Shown here: piece by piece, positions 50,604 through 63,586 of the stretch
How the letters are laid out: each line of letters begins with the position of its first letter
Numbering within the stretch: position 1 is the first letter of the stretch
Assembly (NCBI GenBank): GCA_040954595.2
Contig: CM082593.2
Location: 2,542,001-2,606,000 of the forward strand
Direction: 5' to 3'
DNA length: 64,000 bases
Origin: Balanoglossus misakiensis
Taxonomy: Eukaryota > Hemichordata
Notes under the pieces: model-generated
The model's database searches: none
Told to the model about the DNA's origin: nothing
What the model saw: only the letters and a program-made list of their open reading frames with translations
Made by a program: the position numbers and the translations under genes

Positions 50604-53237
50604 TTAAGGTAAATACCCCAAAATTTTTAACATCATAATGGCAGTAAAAGTCACTGTGTATATGACGAAAATCCACATCAGTGCCCTGTCGATGACTTTC
50701 GCCATATCCTGCCACTCCCAGGCGTTCCTGTGCTTGCGGTCTTTGCTCTTCATTCTCCCGGCGAGATACTGCACGGCCTGCGAGATTTTCTCCAGGTGTT
50801 CGTCCTTGCTTCTGTGCTGCGGCACGGCCCTGGCCTCGGTCAGCCGTCTCTCCTGCCGCTCCCGGACGGTCGTCCAGTTCTCCAGCACCAAGCCGTTGCC
50901 GTTGTCCACCACACGCGTCTCCTCTTCCTCGGTGCGTTTGACGGCCATGTTGATGTAATTCAACCGACTGGTCTCCGGCGTCCCGTCCTGTTGCCCACCC
51001 TCTTTCGTAGCCTCGCCCTCCCAGCGGCCTGCGTGTGGCTGCATCCGGTGCGTTTTCCGCTTGTTCCCGAGGCAGACAGCCGGTGCCAGGAACCCGAAAA
51101 TGAAGGCTCGCATGCAGCAAGGGATCTCTCGCGCCTCCCGATGGTAAACATTCAACACGAACACCGTGGAAAACACTGACAACGCCACCATGATAATCAT
51201 CCCCATAAAGTACTGACCTGCAAACAATGAATGTGTGAAGATACGTCATCAAGTAAAATTGCAAGGTGTAAATTTGTAACGGAATGTATACCCCTGGTAT
51301 TTAAATAAGTAAAACTGACTCATACTTCAATTCGCACATAATTAGCATGATAATTGCTTTTATCCCTAGAGAAACGCACGCGACTGTTCATCAGACGTTT
51401 AAAGGCAATATCTGTCTGTGTTATGAAGAGTTCTATTACAACTATAATTCATTTGAATCACTCCCATAGGAAGCACACGTTTCTTTTTCAAAAAGAACAA
51501 AATTTTGAAGGCCGACAGTCTCCTGTAACAGTCGCCCGTAAATTTATTTACCTAAATAGGGAATATCTGACGTCGGAGGCATGGTGGCATTCACAAGTTG
51601 TTGAAACACTATCAACGACAACAAGTTCGTCATCATCAGTGTTATTTTTTCACCGGACTCAGATGGCAGATAGAAACCAATAAGTGTAAGCAATGAAATG
51701 AAGGCATTGGGCAGGATGATATTGATGATGTAGAAGAGGGGACGTCGCTTCATGACGATGGTGTACGTCAGATCCGGGTAGGGCTCCGGGCAGCACTTGT
51801 ACACGATGACGTTCCGTTTGGCGTCCGCGCTGACCAGGTCCCACTCCCCGTTCGACATGAAATTAGTCAGATCGGCCCCGCCGAAGTCGCTGGCGACGTC
51901 GATCTGGAAACCGTCGTAGCTCCAAGAGCCGAACTTCATGTCGCAGGTCTGGGTGTCGAACGGGAAGTTCAACACCTGGAAGCGGCACGAGGCTTTGTAT
52001 ATCGCCGGCGCGTTCCATTGGACTCGACCCATGTTATAGATCATGGCGTTGGTTTCATCGATACGAGAGAATTCGTCGTCAGCGCTGTTGATCCAACGAG
52101 TAAATCAATCCGTTAATCACCATATACAAACGTAACCATCGACATTCAACAATTCACACTTCATTATAGCTGTAATCTTTATATTTCTGATAATATCAGC
52201 ATTACGCAATGCCCACCATTCGAATCCACATCTATATCCTATAATTCGCTGGGCCACAAATGTAAATACATCAAATTCGGTCTTACTTGTTGTACAGGAG
52301 CAAATCCGGTCGCCAAATCATGGCGGATGGAAGTCGAAAGACGGCTATGTTATCGTATTCTGAAGTATTCCACACTAAAAATTCGTCGTACCATTGCTGC
52401 TTAAACAAACAACATTGTGAGCTGACATGCTAGATAGATACATTTTATGTTTGGACATATGCATGATTATCACGTAAGCGTGCTAAACAATATTTTCAAA
52501 TATTCCTTTTGGTATTATGAAATTTTCATACTGTAAATTATCTCTCAGTTATGGGATATACTTTGACCACCTGTACATCTGTAGATCTCATCATTGTGTT
52601 TTAATGTTATAAGATCAAAAGAAAGGTACCTGTCTCAACCAGACATTGAGGGTGAAATGTTGGTTTAACTCGTCCTGTGACAAAAATAGATAAGTAAACG
52701 ATGTCAGGAGTTGATCAAAAGCAATAAAAATAAATCCGTGTGCCCCAGACAGACATACAGTTTATTGGTGTGCCAGACAGTAAGTACCCATCTCTCCGAC
52801 ATATTTTATTATCGGTAGTACAACATGCACCATCCATGTCCATCACAGTGTGGACACTATCTGCATTACCGTAGTAACAGTTTACTAACCATTTCTAGTA
52901 TCTGTGATATCGCAATGCCGTGGGTCACAACGGTAACAGTCGATATGTTAGAAACAGGACGAACGTTTTTGTTGTAGACCGTCATCATATTGTCAACAAG
53001 GTTTCCCATCGGATGGTGTTTTCTTTCGTACGCTGTTTGATTAGGAAATAAACACATTATAAAAGTCAGAATTATACAGAATTCTGCTGGGAACTTTGAC
53101 ACAGTGGAAACTCTGTCGTGTCCAGGTAACTGTCAGTGTGATATAAGTTATAATAAAGAACAAATATTACCTGTTGCGTGTATCATCAGAAATGGAAACA
53201 GGATGAAGTACATCATATCTGCCGTTGACGACCTCAT
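50604..53237 (-). CDS. Nicotinic acetylcholine receptor-type subunit, gene B (alpha-like)
   Basis: Six minus-strand exons: 53171-53237, 52890-53032, 52630-52674, 52287-52396, 51552-52084, 50604-51217 (1512 nt, 503 aa). The four middle exons (143, 45, 110 and 533 nt) have exactly the lengths of gene A, and the two genes are closest relatives within the cluster. The signal peptide is MRSSTADMMYFILFPFLM. Ligand-binding landmarks are NISTVT sequon, VWLRQQWYDEF, WRPDLLLYN, Cys-loop C155-C169 (13 between), GSWSYDG and VYKCCPEPYPD (vicinal Cys, so alpha-type). M2 follows SGEK with Thr2', Thr6', Leu9', Val13', Gln15'-Gln16', Asn19'-Ala20'. M3 (YFMGMIIMVALSVFSTVFVL) and REIPCCMRAFIFGFLAPAV mark the start of the intracellular loop. 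M4 is VIDRALMWIFVIYTVTFTAI. The gene faces A tail to tail, consistent with an inverted duplication. It is a predicted cation-selective ligand-gated channel; the natural ligand is inferred. Confidence 0.95.
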
Positions 53238-56200
53238 TTTGACATCGCCGTGAGTGCACCGACGTCCAGATGAAATACAAACATCAGCTATGCTATACTT
53301 AGAACACGTAGTTTAAATGTCACCATCCCTGAAAAAAGGACATATGTGACACTCGTTATTGCATGACCTAAAACTGAACAGACCAGCATTGCTATATGAA
53401 TCAATCGTATGAATTATGTTTGTCTTTCTTGTTCAATTCGATTTCAAAAAGGTTTCTTTCTGTGTTTGGATGGTTAGGATATACTGCTTTATAATTGCCA
53501 TGAACGATATACATGTATATAGAAACGTAAACACCGAATCCTACCAGCAAATTACATGAGCTGGACATGAAATATTCATAAGATATTTGGGTGAAAGTCA
53601 GTCATGAATACCCATGTTTAAATGTTATATCCCGCTTTCAATATTTATATATTCACTCATTTTCTTATACATGTAGTAGACGTTCACAATTTTACTCTGC
53701 CAGCAAGCAATATATCAGCTCAATTCAAGTGAAAGTAGTTTAAGTAATAAAGCTTCAATAGCAGGTGTTATTTTTTAGAAGGCCGAAACTGTCATTAATT
53801 TCTATTAATTGAGACAGATAATTTTCCAACAGTGTTCGTAAGGCCCATTAAGATAATTGTCGGTGTCATGTCAATTCACTCATGTCTGACAAAATGCCTG
53901 CTTTAGACACTGTCTAATCCTAATGGCGTGGAGGCAGAGAGAGAGAGAGAGAGAAGGGGGAGTGAGAGACAGAGAGAGAGAGACAGAGACAGACTGATAG
54001 AGAGAGGGGGAGAGAAATGAGGGGAGAGAGGAGGAGAGAAGGGGCAGTTAGGGGCAGTGAGAGGGGAGAAGGAGGCAGAGAGAACATTTTGTTGAAGGTG
54101 AACACTCATCTGCTTGAACGCGCCAACCAGCTTATTGTGAACGCGCACTATAAACGGTCCATCCATAGTTGATGCATAACATTTGTCCTTGCCTTGTTGT
54201 TAACATTAACAAACAAAATTAGTCTTATAATTAAACCCTGGACTGAAATAAAGACAGGTTGGTCATTTGGTTGGTTAGCTGGTTTCACATAAAATTGATG
54301 ATAGACTCCATTTTGTCATAATTTTCACTCATTTTCAAGATACGGGGCGTTGCGACATGATCACAACCATATTTCGTTCTTTTGCACAGTGTGGTACTAA
54401 CTACCAAGAAAAATTAACCTTCTCGGAATGCAAGGTAATATAATTTAAATATCTCTCTGTACAATTCCTCCGCAGGCTATATCAACAGTAACGCAGTGAA
54501 ATGATCGACAAACATTCCCCCCTGACGATCGTAACAAGATCCTGCAAATAGTTAACAACTCGCACCCTAAATATTTAACCACACATAATGTACTGTTGGG
54601 TGTGTACTACTAATATTACATTTATTATACCTTGAGGTATTTGAAACATTATAATTGTTATTGATGCTGCTCTTTGCGGAATTTTAACATTTTGTGTAAA
54701 TAGCATCTAAAGAGTCGATATACCATCTGCACTTTGACGTATAACCAGCAGTATTTGGGCAGCTTTCTTTGATGTAAATCTGGTTGTAATCCACCTTAAA
54801 CGGATTATACCGTTCGCGGATTTGCGGTGTGTTTTGCTTGTCAACTGGAACAATTGGTTTTTATTAGTTTTGCATCTACTACGCTCTTCTAGGGATTCGC
54901 CTGGGGCAAATAAAGACAAAAGAAACAGAATCGGACGGTTTGTATATCCTGACACGGAAAATGGGCAAAGGAACTTTCTGATGTAGATATTAGCGCCTCC
55001 ACGCCCAGTCACCGACAGAATTATACTTAACGGTCAGGCAGCCAACCTTTATTATGGACTGTAATCACCCATAAAAAAATCATCTTGCCTATATACTGTA
55101 GAATTGTGCTTAGAAATGACGACTTAATTCAGCGATTAAACCTTGCGTGTGGTCAATTTCACCGGTACCATGTCAAGTAATGCGACATTGTGACAAAGAC
55201 AATTCAGATGCAACAGGCCCTGCAGAGCTCAGTGCCCATGCGCGTTGAAGATGACGCGTTGAAGAAGACACCGTGTAAAAATCTAGATGTGTATTTAAAA
55301 CACCGCCCAGGACAGGCTTTTGGTTAGCTTACACGGGATATTTTAAGTCATTATAATATGGAGATCTCAAAGAACAATTATTTTGTGAAGAGAGACGCAA
55401 TACAAGGGCCTATCCTATGACATTAAATTTTAAAACAAACATTGTATTTGTCTAACATTATGTAAGCTTATTAATCCATTACAAACATTTCCACATTGTG
55501 CCCTTTTGTAAATCGAGAAAGAGATCTGTTTTTATGCAGCAAATATGTTTCTTGTTCTTTTTTTTTCGGTATACCGCGTCAGAAAAAAACGCAAAAAACA
55601 AATAGTTGTTCTTTAAACCAAAAGGCCGGATCCAAAACGATGGGAATTGTACGCGTATTGATATATTCTTTAGAAAACTCATATTTAATGAGTAATTTAA
55701 TCTATAATAAAATAACACATACAACAGAGCCGTCGTTTTTTCATGGTCGGTGTTATTATTAGTCGGTAGATCTATACGATGTGAGATGACATATTGCATA
55801 AATTGAAATACAACGGTTAAAGGTCGAACAATATTAGACCCATCATGAGGGCGGAACGGACCTACCTGAGGTTTCGAAATGCATCAGGAAAGCAAGGGAT
55901 ATTTCAGTATCTTGTCTTGGCAAATATCAGCGCGATTGTTCGGGGACACACGTCAATATTTCCACGCTACACTGCCACCCACAATGGGCACTCTTTACCT
56001 GGAGCGTTGAGCTTTTGAATTTTGATCACCGTTTAGCCTCTAGGGGGTCCTAACATTTCTACTCATGCGCACTGGTGCTACTTTGCTAATTACTTGCCTA
56101 TGTTTACTGGTGAAAATAAGCGTGAGAAACGACTGTACTTCGCAAAAATGTGTCACAGTTGTATAGTTCTATTGTTGAAACACTTCTCAAAAATCGTCGT

Positions 56201-57620
56201 CGTGTTTTGTATTTCCCATCTGTGCAGTCTTCAGTTTAATATGAGTGTCAACTTGATAACATCCTAGTGTGTCACTAAGTCCGTAAAGCCTGAGTATATC
56301 CGTATACTGATTATTTCCCACCTTTACTATTTTACTATAGCTGTCTTCTTCTGCGATACGATTGACTTTACCTCTACCGTGTATTGCTGTTCAACACACA
56401 GAAAAAATCATTTCTACATCAGTTTGGTTTTAATCCCATTGATTCTCGAGGAGTTTGTCGTTACACTTGAAGGAAATCAATATGCTCGCTAGATGGTCGA
56501 AATCGCAAAAACAAACATTTAATATTTATGTAAATCCCAGAACATTAAAGCCCCACTCACGTTCAAAACAAATATTGAATATTGCTTATGTACCAGCCTT
56601 GCATTTCATCGTATCTCATGAACCCAAATCAACAAATTATATGCCACTGCCCAAATAAATTGTGCAGGTAGTGGTCACGTGATTAATAAACATTAACGTG
56701 GTTACCATCAGTATATCAACGACAACTGTACTATATTTAAATTTTGTTTGTAGAGGGCGACAACGGCTGTATGGCCTTATTTATTCGTCATTATTACTTC
56801 CATTTTTAACTTCTTCAATGGAAAGCGTTAGCGTGAAACACAGACTCGGCCTAGTTTCGACAGCGGGTTTGATACGAGCGTAGAAATCTAAAATAGTTAG
56901 TTCTATTGGCAAATAATGCTCTGTGTGATGACTTACCAGTCAAAGTACGATTCTAAAATTAGCTTACTTCATTCAGCCCACTTAAATATTGCAGTAACGA
57001 CTCCGCAACATTGAATGTTGACCGGTGGGTGGACATGCACGCGGCAGTGGACTGGAATAGAAAAGGAGGAATTTCTAAGCAAACCGCAAAGACAACTACC
57101 AGGCCACACCAAGTATAATGCAAAACATATGCTGCTGTTCCAGGAATAAGGTCTGTACCATGTTTTACGTCTACACGACAATACAAACGTTGATATAAAT
57201 AATGTGAGTTATTAGCGTTAAATTGCATATTCAACAAAAGAACAAACAACAGCAATATATTGAGAGAGAAACATAGTGGAAAATTATATGTATTTCGGAT
57301 TTGTGTTTCATGGTTCAAAGGTGATCATGGTGTAGCCTGAATAAACGGCCTCATCAACAGAATGGTCATTTATGCAAGACGTCGTACACTGTAATTACAG
57401 AACCGTTTTGGAATTCAATTAGGCATTGTTAGCCTTTTCAGGGTGAAAACACACAGTCCAGATAAATTGAAGCCGGTGGTACAACAGAACCCAGGGGCTC
57501 CAACAGTCGTGGACATCATACATGGTGTTAAGAGAATGTGACAGTTGCCGAGGGATACTGCAAACAGATCGACCTCTGCAAAGGAAGATTCGCGACGAAT
57601 AAATGACATAACACTCGGTT
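53238..57620. other. Head-to-head interval between receptor genes B and C
   Basis: 4.4 kb of AT-rich DNA containing the upstream regions of both genes. The visible contents are an AG-rich simple repeat (53935-54085) and scattered chance ORFs. No TATA box, RNA gene or transposon end could be assigned with confidence. A minus-strand donor-like CCTCAG|GTAGGT near 55865 might belong to a 5' UTR exon of gene B. Confidence 0.4.
53935..54085 (+). repeat. AG-rich simple repeat
   Basis: A degenerate (GA)n purine tract interspersed with GGGG and GACA units, about 150 bp. The CT-rich complement translates into spurious Ser/Leu-rich ORFs. Confidence 0.9.
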
Positions 57621-58354
57621 ATGGCTTTGACGATGGCAACTACAAAACAGATGATCCTGCGAAACGCGGGGTTCATGTTTGTTATCATACTGCTTCCATT
57701 TAATAGCCAAGGTAAGGTAAGGCCGTCACGGTTTTGAACAATTTGTCATGGAGAATTTTTTTTTTTTTTTGGGGGGGGGGGAGATATCAGGCACATTCTA
57801 CGATCACATTTGAATGCCATAAATAATCAGACTAAAACATGCTATAACTTGTTTTTTTTTATATTCATTATTAGTTTCATGTATACAGCGCGGTTTACCA
57901 CACTCCTGTTTCACATCACGTTATAGAGAACATATTGTTAGTTTCCCTAGAATTTACTAATTGCGGAAATTTTTCTTGTAAAATAGTATTTCATTTTTTT
58001 TACTATATAAAGGAATAAATCATGATGGATAATTAGACTTTCATTTTAGGGACCCGTCCATTTTATCATGCATTCGTTTATCACGTGTATTCAATGCATA
58101 CTTTATTTGTAATTAGCTGGCTATGATTAATTGTCGATTGAAATTTTTCGATTGCTTGATCGCAAAGACGAGCAAGCAAACAATGGAAAGTGTAGAATGA
58201 GACTCATCACTAACTGATAAATTATTCAGAAATGACTCATTAATTATCAATAAATTATGGTCAGTTTTATCTATCTATCTATTTGTCTGTCTGTCTGTCT
58301 GTCTGTCCGTCTCTTTGTTTGTGTGCTTGTTTGTTTGTTTGTTTGTTTGTTTAA

Positions 58355-58435
<81 letters not shown>

Positions 58436-60469
58436 CGTCGTCGTCTTTTGTGTTCCTGATTTAGCAACGTCGACGCCTGCCAACAACTCGCATCAACACA
58501 GGCTGATGGGAGATCTGATGGAAAACTACAACAAATATCTCCGTCCGGTTTATAACATATCTACAGTGACAGAAGTAACGTATTGGCCGGCTCTAGCCCA
58601 AATCCTTGATGTGGTAAGTACAGAACAGCACAGTACAGTACAGGACAGTACAGTACAGTACAGTGGGGCAATAAGGCACACAATTCATCTGTCGATCTCC
58701 ACGTCTGTCTCGCTACTTGATATGTAAAATTAATAACATTTATCTATTTCACAGGACGAAAAGCATTTCAAGGTTTCTTTGTCGTTATGGTTACGACAGG
58801 TAAGACGAGAACCCGTATCATCGGTACAGTGTATTAGAACCAATTACAGCTCAATTAGCTGTAACTTTTCGCTGTGTTTTCAGTAACTTTTGATTTGTAT
58901 TTATACTGCAATTTATTGGTGAAATCCCCAAAGCATGATGAAATATCTAGTATCCAGCTTATTAACACCCCCTGTATATACAGGAGTGGAAGGACGAGTT
59001 CTTGCGATGGAACCCTGCAGACTACGACGGGATTAAAGTACTCCGTCTGTCAACGAAATTGTTATGGACGCCCGATATCGTATTATACAACAAGTAAGAT
59101 TATCTCATCATTGTATCGTTTATACTTTCCAACATTTTGTGGTTTTTGGTCAAAATCTTTTTTCAAGGTCCGTTTATTCTACATTGTATTGCGTTTAAAT
59201 TTGGTATAAGGTCCCTTATGATAAACCAAATGTCTGGCTATTGACAAAAAGTTTCACTAAACACAACTTATTCTCTGTGTGGATGGTCTTTCAGTGTCGA
59301 CGCACACCCTCCCGAACTTTGGACTTCAAACGCAATCGTCAGTTCAGACGGGAAAGTCCATTTCAATGGTCCAGTCATCCACCAATGCCACTGCGACATG
59401 AACCTCGATCATTACCCCTTCGACAATCAAAAATGCGATGTGATATTCGGCTCCTGGACTTACGACACCCGCGAGATTGACCTGTACGGTAAGGAAGACG
59501 GGGCCGACACCTCGGTGTACCTGGCCAACGGCGAGTGGATCCTGAACGGCGCCCCCGTGAGGAGGGAAGTGAGGCGGTACAATTGTTGTGGTGACTCGTA
59601 CGCGAGACTTATCATGACAGTGGACATAACGAGGAAGCCCTTGTACTTCTTGGTTAATATGCTCGCGCCGAATGTGGTCATCGTTCTGATTACGGTGTGG
59701 GGCTTCTTCTTGCCGCCCGCGTCCGGAGAGCGCGCCACACTCTTCGTCACCACCTTCCTGTCGCTTATCGTCTTCCAGCAAGTTATCTTGAACGTGATTC
59801 CGCCGACAGCAGACCACGTGCCGTTCATAAGTAAGTGCCCCTTTCACCTGAGAAATCAGATGTCTCATCTCCGTTATTTACAAACTCTTTACCTATATGG
59901 CAGATGCGATTGCCGAGAAATGTGCAGCCTGGCTCATGAATGTTTTCTTTGTTTTTAACATTCCAGCTCGATATTTCACGGCCCTCTCCGCTCTCGTCAC
60001 CTTATCGTGCTGCCTGACAATAGGGGCTGTGCACGTGCACTACCGAAGCGCTGTTGTGAAGCCTGTACCTGATTGGCTGTTCAACCTAGCACTGTGCCAC
60101 CTGGCGCCTATTCTGTGCATGGGCAGCAGCGAGCGGCGAAGTCCAAGGAACAGCGCCGGGGAAGACAAGGCGCGCCGCTCAGGGGGAGTCACTTTTCTCG
60201 GCTTTGCCAACCCGGGCAGCTCCTACCAGGTATCCGGGCGCACACCCGCGAAGGCAGAAGAAACACGCGAAACAACGACATCTCCAAATCAAAAACGTCT
60301 GGATGACATCATCGAGAAATTAACATATTTGACTTCGAGACAAGAGGCAAGACAGAGAAGATCGGAGTCTTTGCGAGAATGGGAGCTTGTTGTCGCTGTT
60401 ATTGATCGCGTTTTAATGATTTGTATGTTGGTAATACTGCTATCAGTAACTGTTATCTTCCTAAGATAG
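57621..60469 (+). CDS. Nicotinic acetylcholine receptor-type subunit, gene C
   Basis: Six exons: 57621-57711, 58465-58613, 58755-58799, 58984-59093, 59295-59830, 59967-60469 (1434 nt, 477 aa). The start is the first ATG of a signal-peptide exon (later Mets at 57633 and 57651 are possible), with hydrophobic core [10 protein letters not shown]. Landmarks are NISTVTE sequon, [25 protein letters not shown] and the Cys-loop C165-C179 (13 between) preceded by an extra Cys (CHC). GSWTYDT (loop B Trp) and [11 protein letters not shown] (loop C with vicinal Cys) follow. M1 is in [21 protein letters not shown]2 follows SGER: Glu-1' is kept but 0' is Arg, with Thr2', Thr6', Leu9', Val13', Gln15'-Gln16' and Asn20'. 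M3 is in exon 6 ([20 protein letters not shown]). The intracellular loop is shorter than in A/B. M4 ([18 protein letters not shown]) ends one residue before the stop. It is closest to gene D. Glu-1' argues for a cation channel. Confidence 0.94.
58270..58446 (+). repeat. Compound microsatellite in gene C intron 1
   Basis: Consecutive (TCTA)n, (TGTC)n, (TTTG)n and (TTG)n of about 27 units, then (TCG)4. It ends about 18 nt before the exon 2 acceptor, so it supplies much of the upstream tract of that splice site. Confidence 0.95.
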
Positions 60470-60495
60470 TAGATATTTCCTAGCAAACCTTTGAT

Positions 60496-60528
60496 AATAA
60501 AATAATGCATAGTGGTACCGGGAATAAA
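60496..60528 (+). terminator. Poly(A) signals of receptor gene C
   Basis: Two AATAAA hexamers (60496-60501 and 60523-60528) lie 27 and 54 nt after the stop, which implies a very short 3' UTR. Confidence 0.55.
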
Positions 60529-61499
60529 TAGCTATATTTAATAGATAAGTACTTGAAATGATGATGTCTACAATAAAGATAATGAGCTCACCTGTTTCCA
60601 GTTGTCGTGCAGTCTGCTTTGCCCCCGGGCTTCACGACACTTAGTCGATATCCCTCGAGGTCCTTGGGACCAGGCGCTCCATTGATTAGACAGCGACAAA
60701 TGCAACTACACAAACCGCAACGAATCTACCGAGGCATGTGATTGTCGGCAAACGTTCTCCCCGTCGACAATCTGTGATGACCCACCTCCAAAGCCAGGTC
60801 TTCGATTGCGTTGGACAGAATTTATCTTCATGGCGCGCAATGAGAATTCTGTCAGGATGACCTGATACTCCACTGAGACATGTTGCGAACAAATTAGGAA
60901 CGCCATTTCATGTCTACAACAAAAACCAGTGTCTGGTGTCGCAGCTTCCAGCGTTTTGTTCAGATCTGAAGCATGTGGCATTTCATCCACGTGTGCTCTT
61001 ACGTAACACCATGCCTTAGTGCGTGAAGAGCACGAACTCAACGAGACCCTGAGAGATCTCGCGTGGCTAGACAGTTTTTTGTTGTTGGGGGGGGGGGGGC
61101 ATTTTAACGTGACACAGGACACCAAGGCTTAGCATTACGCCAAGGAGGATCTAGGAAGGTGCCAACCGACCCAAAATTCTCCCGCCCCTCCCCCCTCCAT
61201 AATAACAGACAGCTCCCTTTCGCCCTCAGAACACGCCCACATTACCAGGCAACATTTATTTTCACCTAAATCTATCCTAGGAGGTTATATTACCCTTTCC
61301 ATCGATGCGATGATCTCCGCCGTGAAACTCCCATTAAAATGCTATTAGATGGCAAATACACCTATGAAGAGGAATGCATCACCTTTACGATGATAAATCA
61401 CTCTTTGACGCTGAGGCACTCTTTAAATATTGATACTCTGGAGACTTCATCTATCATACACCTGTGCTTATTTTCACCTTTCGCTTCGGTGATGCTCAT

Positions 61500-61703
61500 T
61501 TAACTCTTTGAACGCCATTATCTTTCCTGTCAAATGATAGTTCAATTTTTTCTCCTTTTTGTATATTCTTCTCTAGTTTTTTCCTTTATTTCAGACCAAG
61601 TGGATATATTTTTTCATTGTCGAGAGTTCTTGATCAAAATTCTATTAAAATGTGGAAAACATTGTGAAAAGTGAGAAGTTGAATTTGGCGCTGAAAGGGT
61701 TAA
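61500..61703. mobile_element. MITE-like element with TTAA ends
   Basis: The left end TTAACTCTTTGAACGCC and the right end GGCGCTGAAAGGGTTAA are imperfect inverted repeats 204 bp apart. Both carry TTAA at the extreme edge, the target of piggyBac-type insertion. The interior is T-rich and non-coding. It is probably a non-autonomous DNA transposon remnant. Confidence 0.6.
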
Positions 61704-62302
61704 TGCATTTTTAATCCCATCATGGTGGCGCCCTTGTGCCAATTTTGCGAACAACTGGGTCACTTCTTCGGCTTTCCCGGTAATTATTAGGCCTACACTT
61801 ACGCAGGACAGAAAACATGGCGCACCACGCTGGAATGAATCTCTAAATTAACTTATTGTGTTGAATGTATAATATGAATTCTGATCATACGTATTACCGC
61901 GAATACGAGCTTCTTGGGGTTTGTGGCGCGGCGGTGCACAAATCTGACGGCTTTTTTCAAGAAGGCCCGGGACTAAGGTAAGTAGTTCACGTTATATCTT
62001 AATTGAGCTGAGCGGAGAGCTGCTTACAATTGACAGTGTTACTCCATAATGTATAAATAAAATCTACAACGTCTCTTGCAGTTCTGCAAAAATCGTCAAT
62101 ATTAAAAATAATCAATCTTTTTTTATTGCTGCAGTAAAACCAATTCCATGTCGACAGCGACCAAAGCTTGACTGCTTTTTGAAGAGAAACGGGAGGGTCT
62201 GAGTTGACGAAGATGCTTACAGCAAATTATCCGAAATACCCACACAGTATAATGGTCGTTATTATTACGATAGGAATGTTGGGTGGGGCAATTTAACAGT
62301 TT

Positions 62303-62490
<188 letters not shown>

Positions 62491-62523
62491 AGGGGGTATT
62501 AATTATGCCTATATTTCGTACAG

Positions 62524-63548
62524 CTACACCAATATCTTCAGAGCTTTCATCCCAACAACGTTTACTGGGAGATCTCACGAAGCATTACCACGTCAAACTT
62601 CGGCCTGTTCTCAACATTTCAACCGTGACTACAGTGTTATATGGAGTTGCACTATTGCAAGTTCTTGATGTGGTAAGATAGCCCCAACCTGTTGGATCAT
62701 CACGAGTTGGAACACGTCACATCGCGTCATGCCCATCAGTTGTGATAACCAATACTCTTAGGACATTAATGTTTTATCAAGATCAAGCTGATTTATGACT
62801 TCTGTTGGGTTAACATCATAAATATGAACTAAGTATCCACGGCTTCTTTTAGCTTTACTGGATATTAGTATCGAGATCATGCCCCTTTGGTCTCATTAAC
62901 CCGTGAAATATAAAGCAATTCTTCATTTTTGTGATTATTAATTTGGTTTTTCTGTCAGTTCTACTCTGTTATGGAAACGGTCTGATAATTTTCCCCACAG
63001 GATGAATTGACAAATCAAGTCAAATTGTCTGTCTGGCTGCGGCAGGTATGTTGTGCATGTGAATACTTCATGTATGAAGATATATGTGCTTTTCTGTTTC
63101 AATTGACATGTATATGCATTTACTTCTATATGTCTGCCTGACATTTAAATTTCTACTTCGTTAAGTTAAAATTTCATGTTTCAAGCTAATATTTCAATCG
63201 GCCTGTTTCACGTTGCTTATATCGATGTTTTGATTGTGTGTATTTCTCTCTCTCTCGCTCTCTCTCTCTGTATATGCGTTTTAAACAAATCTTGTTTGTA
63301 AAAAGGAATGGACAGACGAGTTTTTAAGATGGAAGCCCAGTGATTATGGCGGTATTGAAACGATACGTCTACCACCTTCTTTGGTATGGACTCCTGACAT
63401 CAAATTGTACAATCGGTGAGTGTTAATGAACTTGGTGTAGTCTATCTGCGACATATGAAGATTTCCACGGCACTGTGATATATTTTTTTCCGCCATGCAA
63501 GATTATTCCAAATATAAATGTCGTGCCAGCACTAACAGTGACTCACAA

Positions 63549-63586
<38 letters not shown>

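Noticed and set aside
58257-58727. 156-codon ORF with a poly-valine run
   Set aside because: It is the (GTT)n microsatellite read through into gene C exon 2; the true exon starts at the acceptor after 58464.
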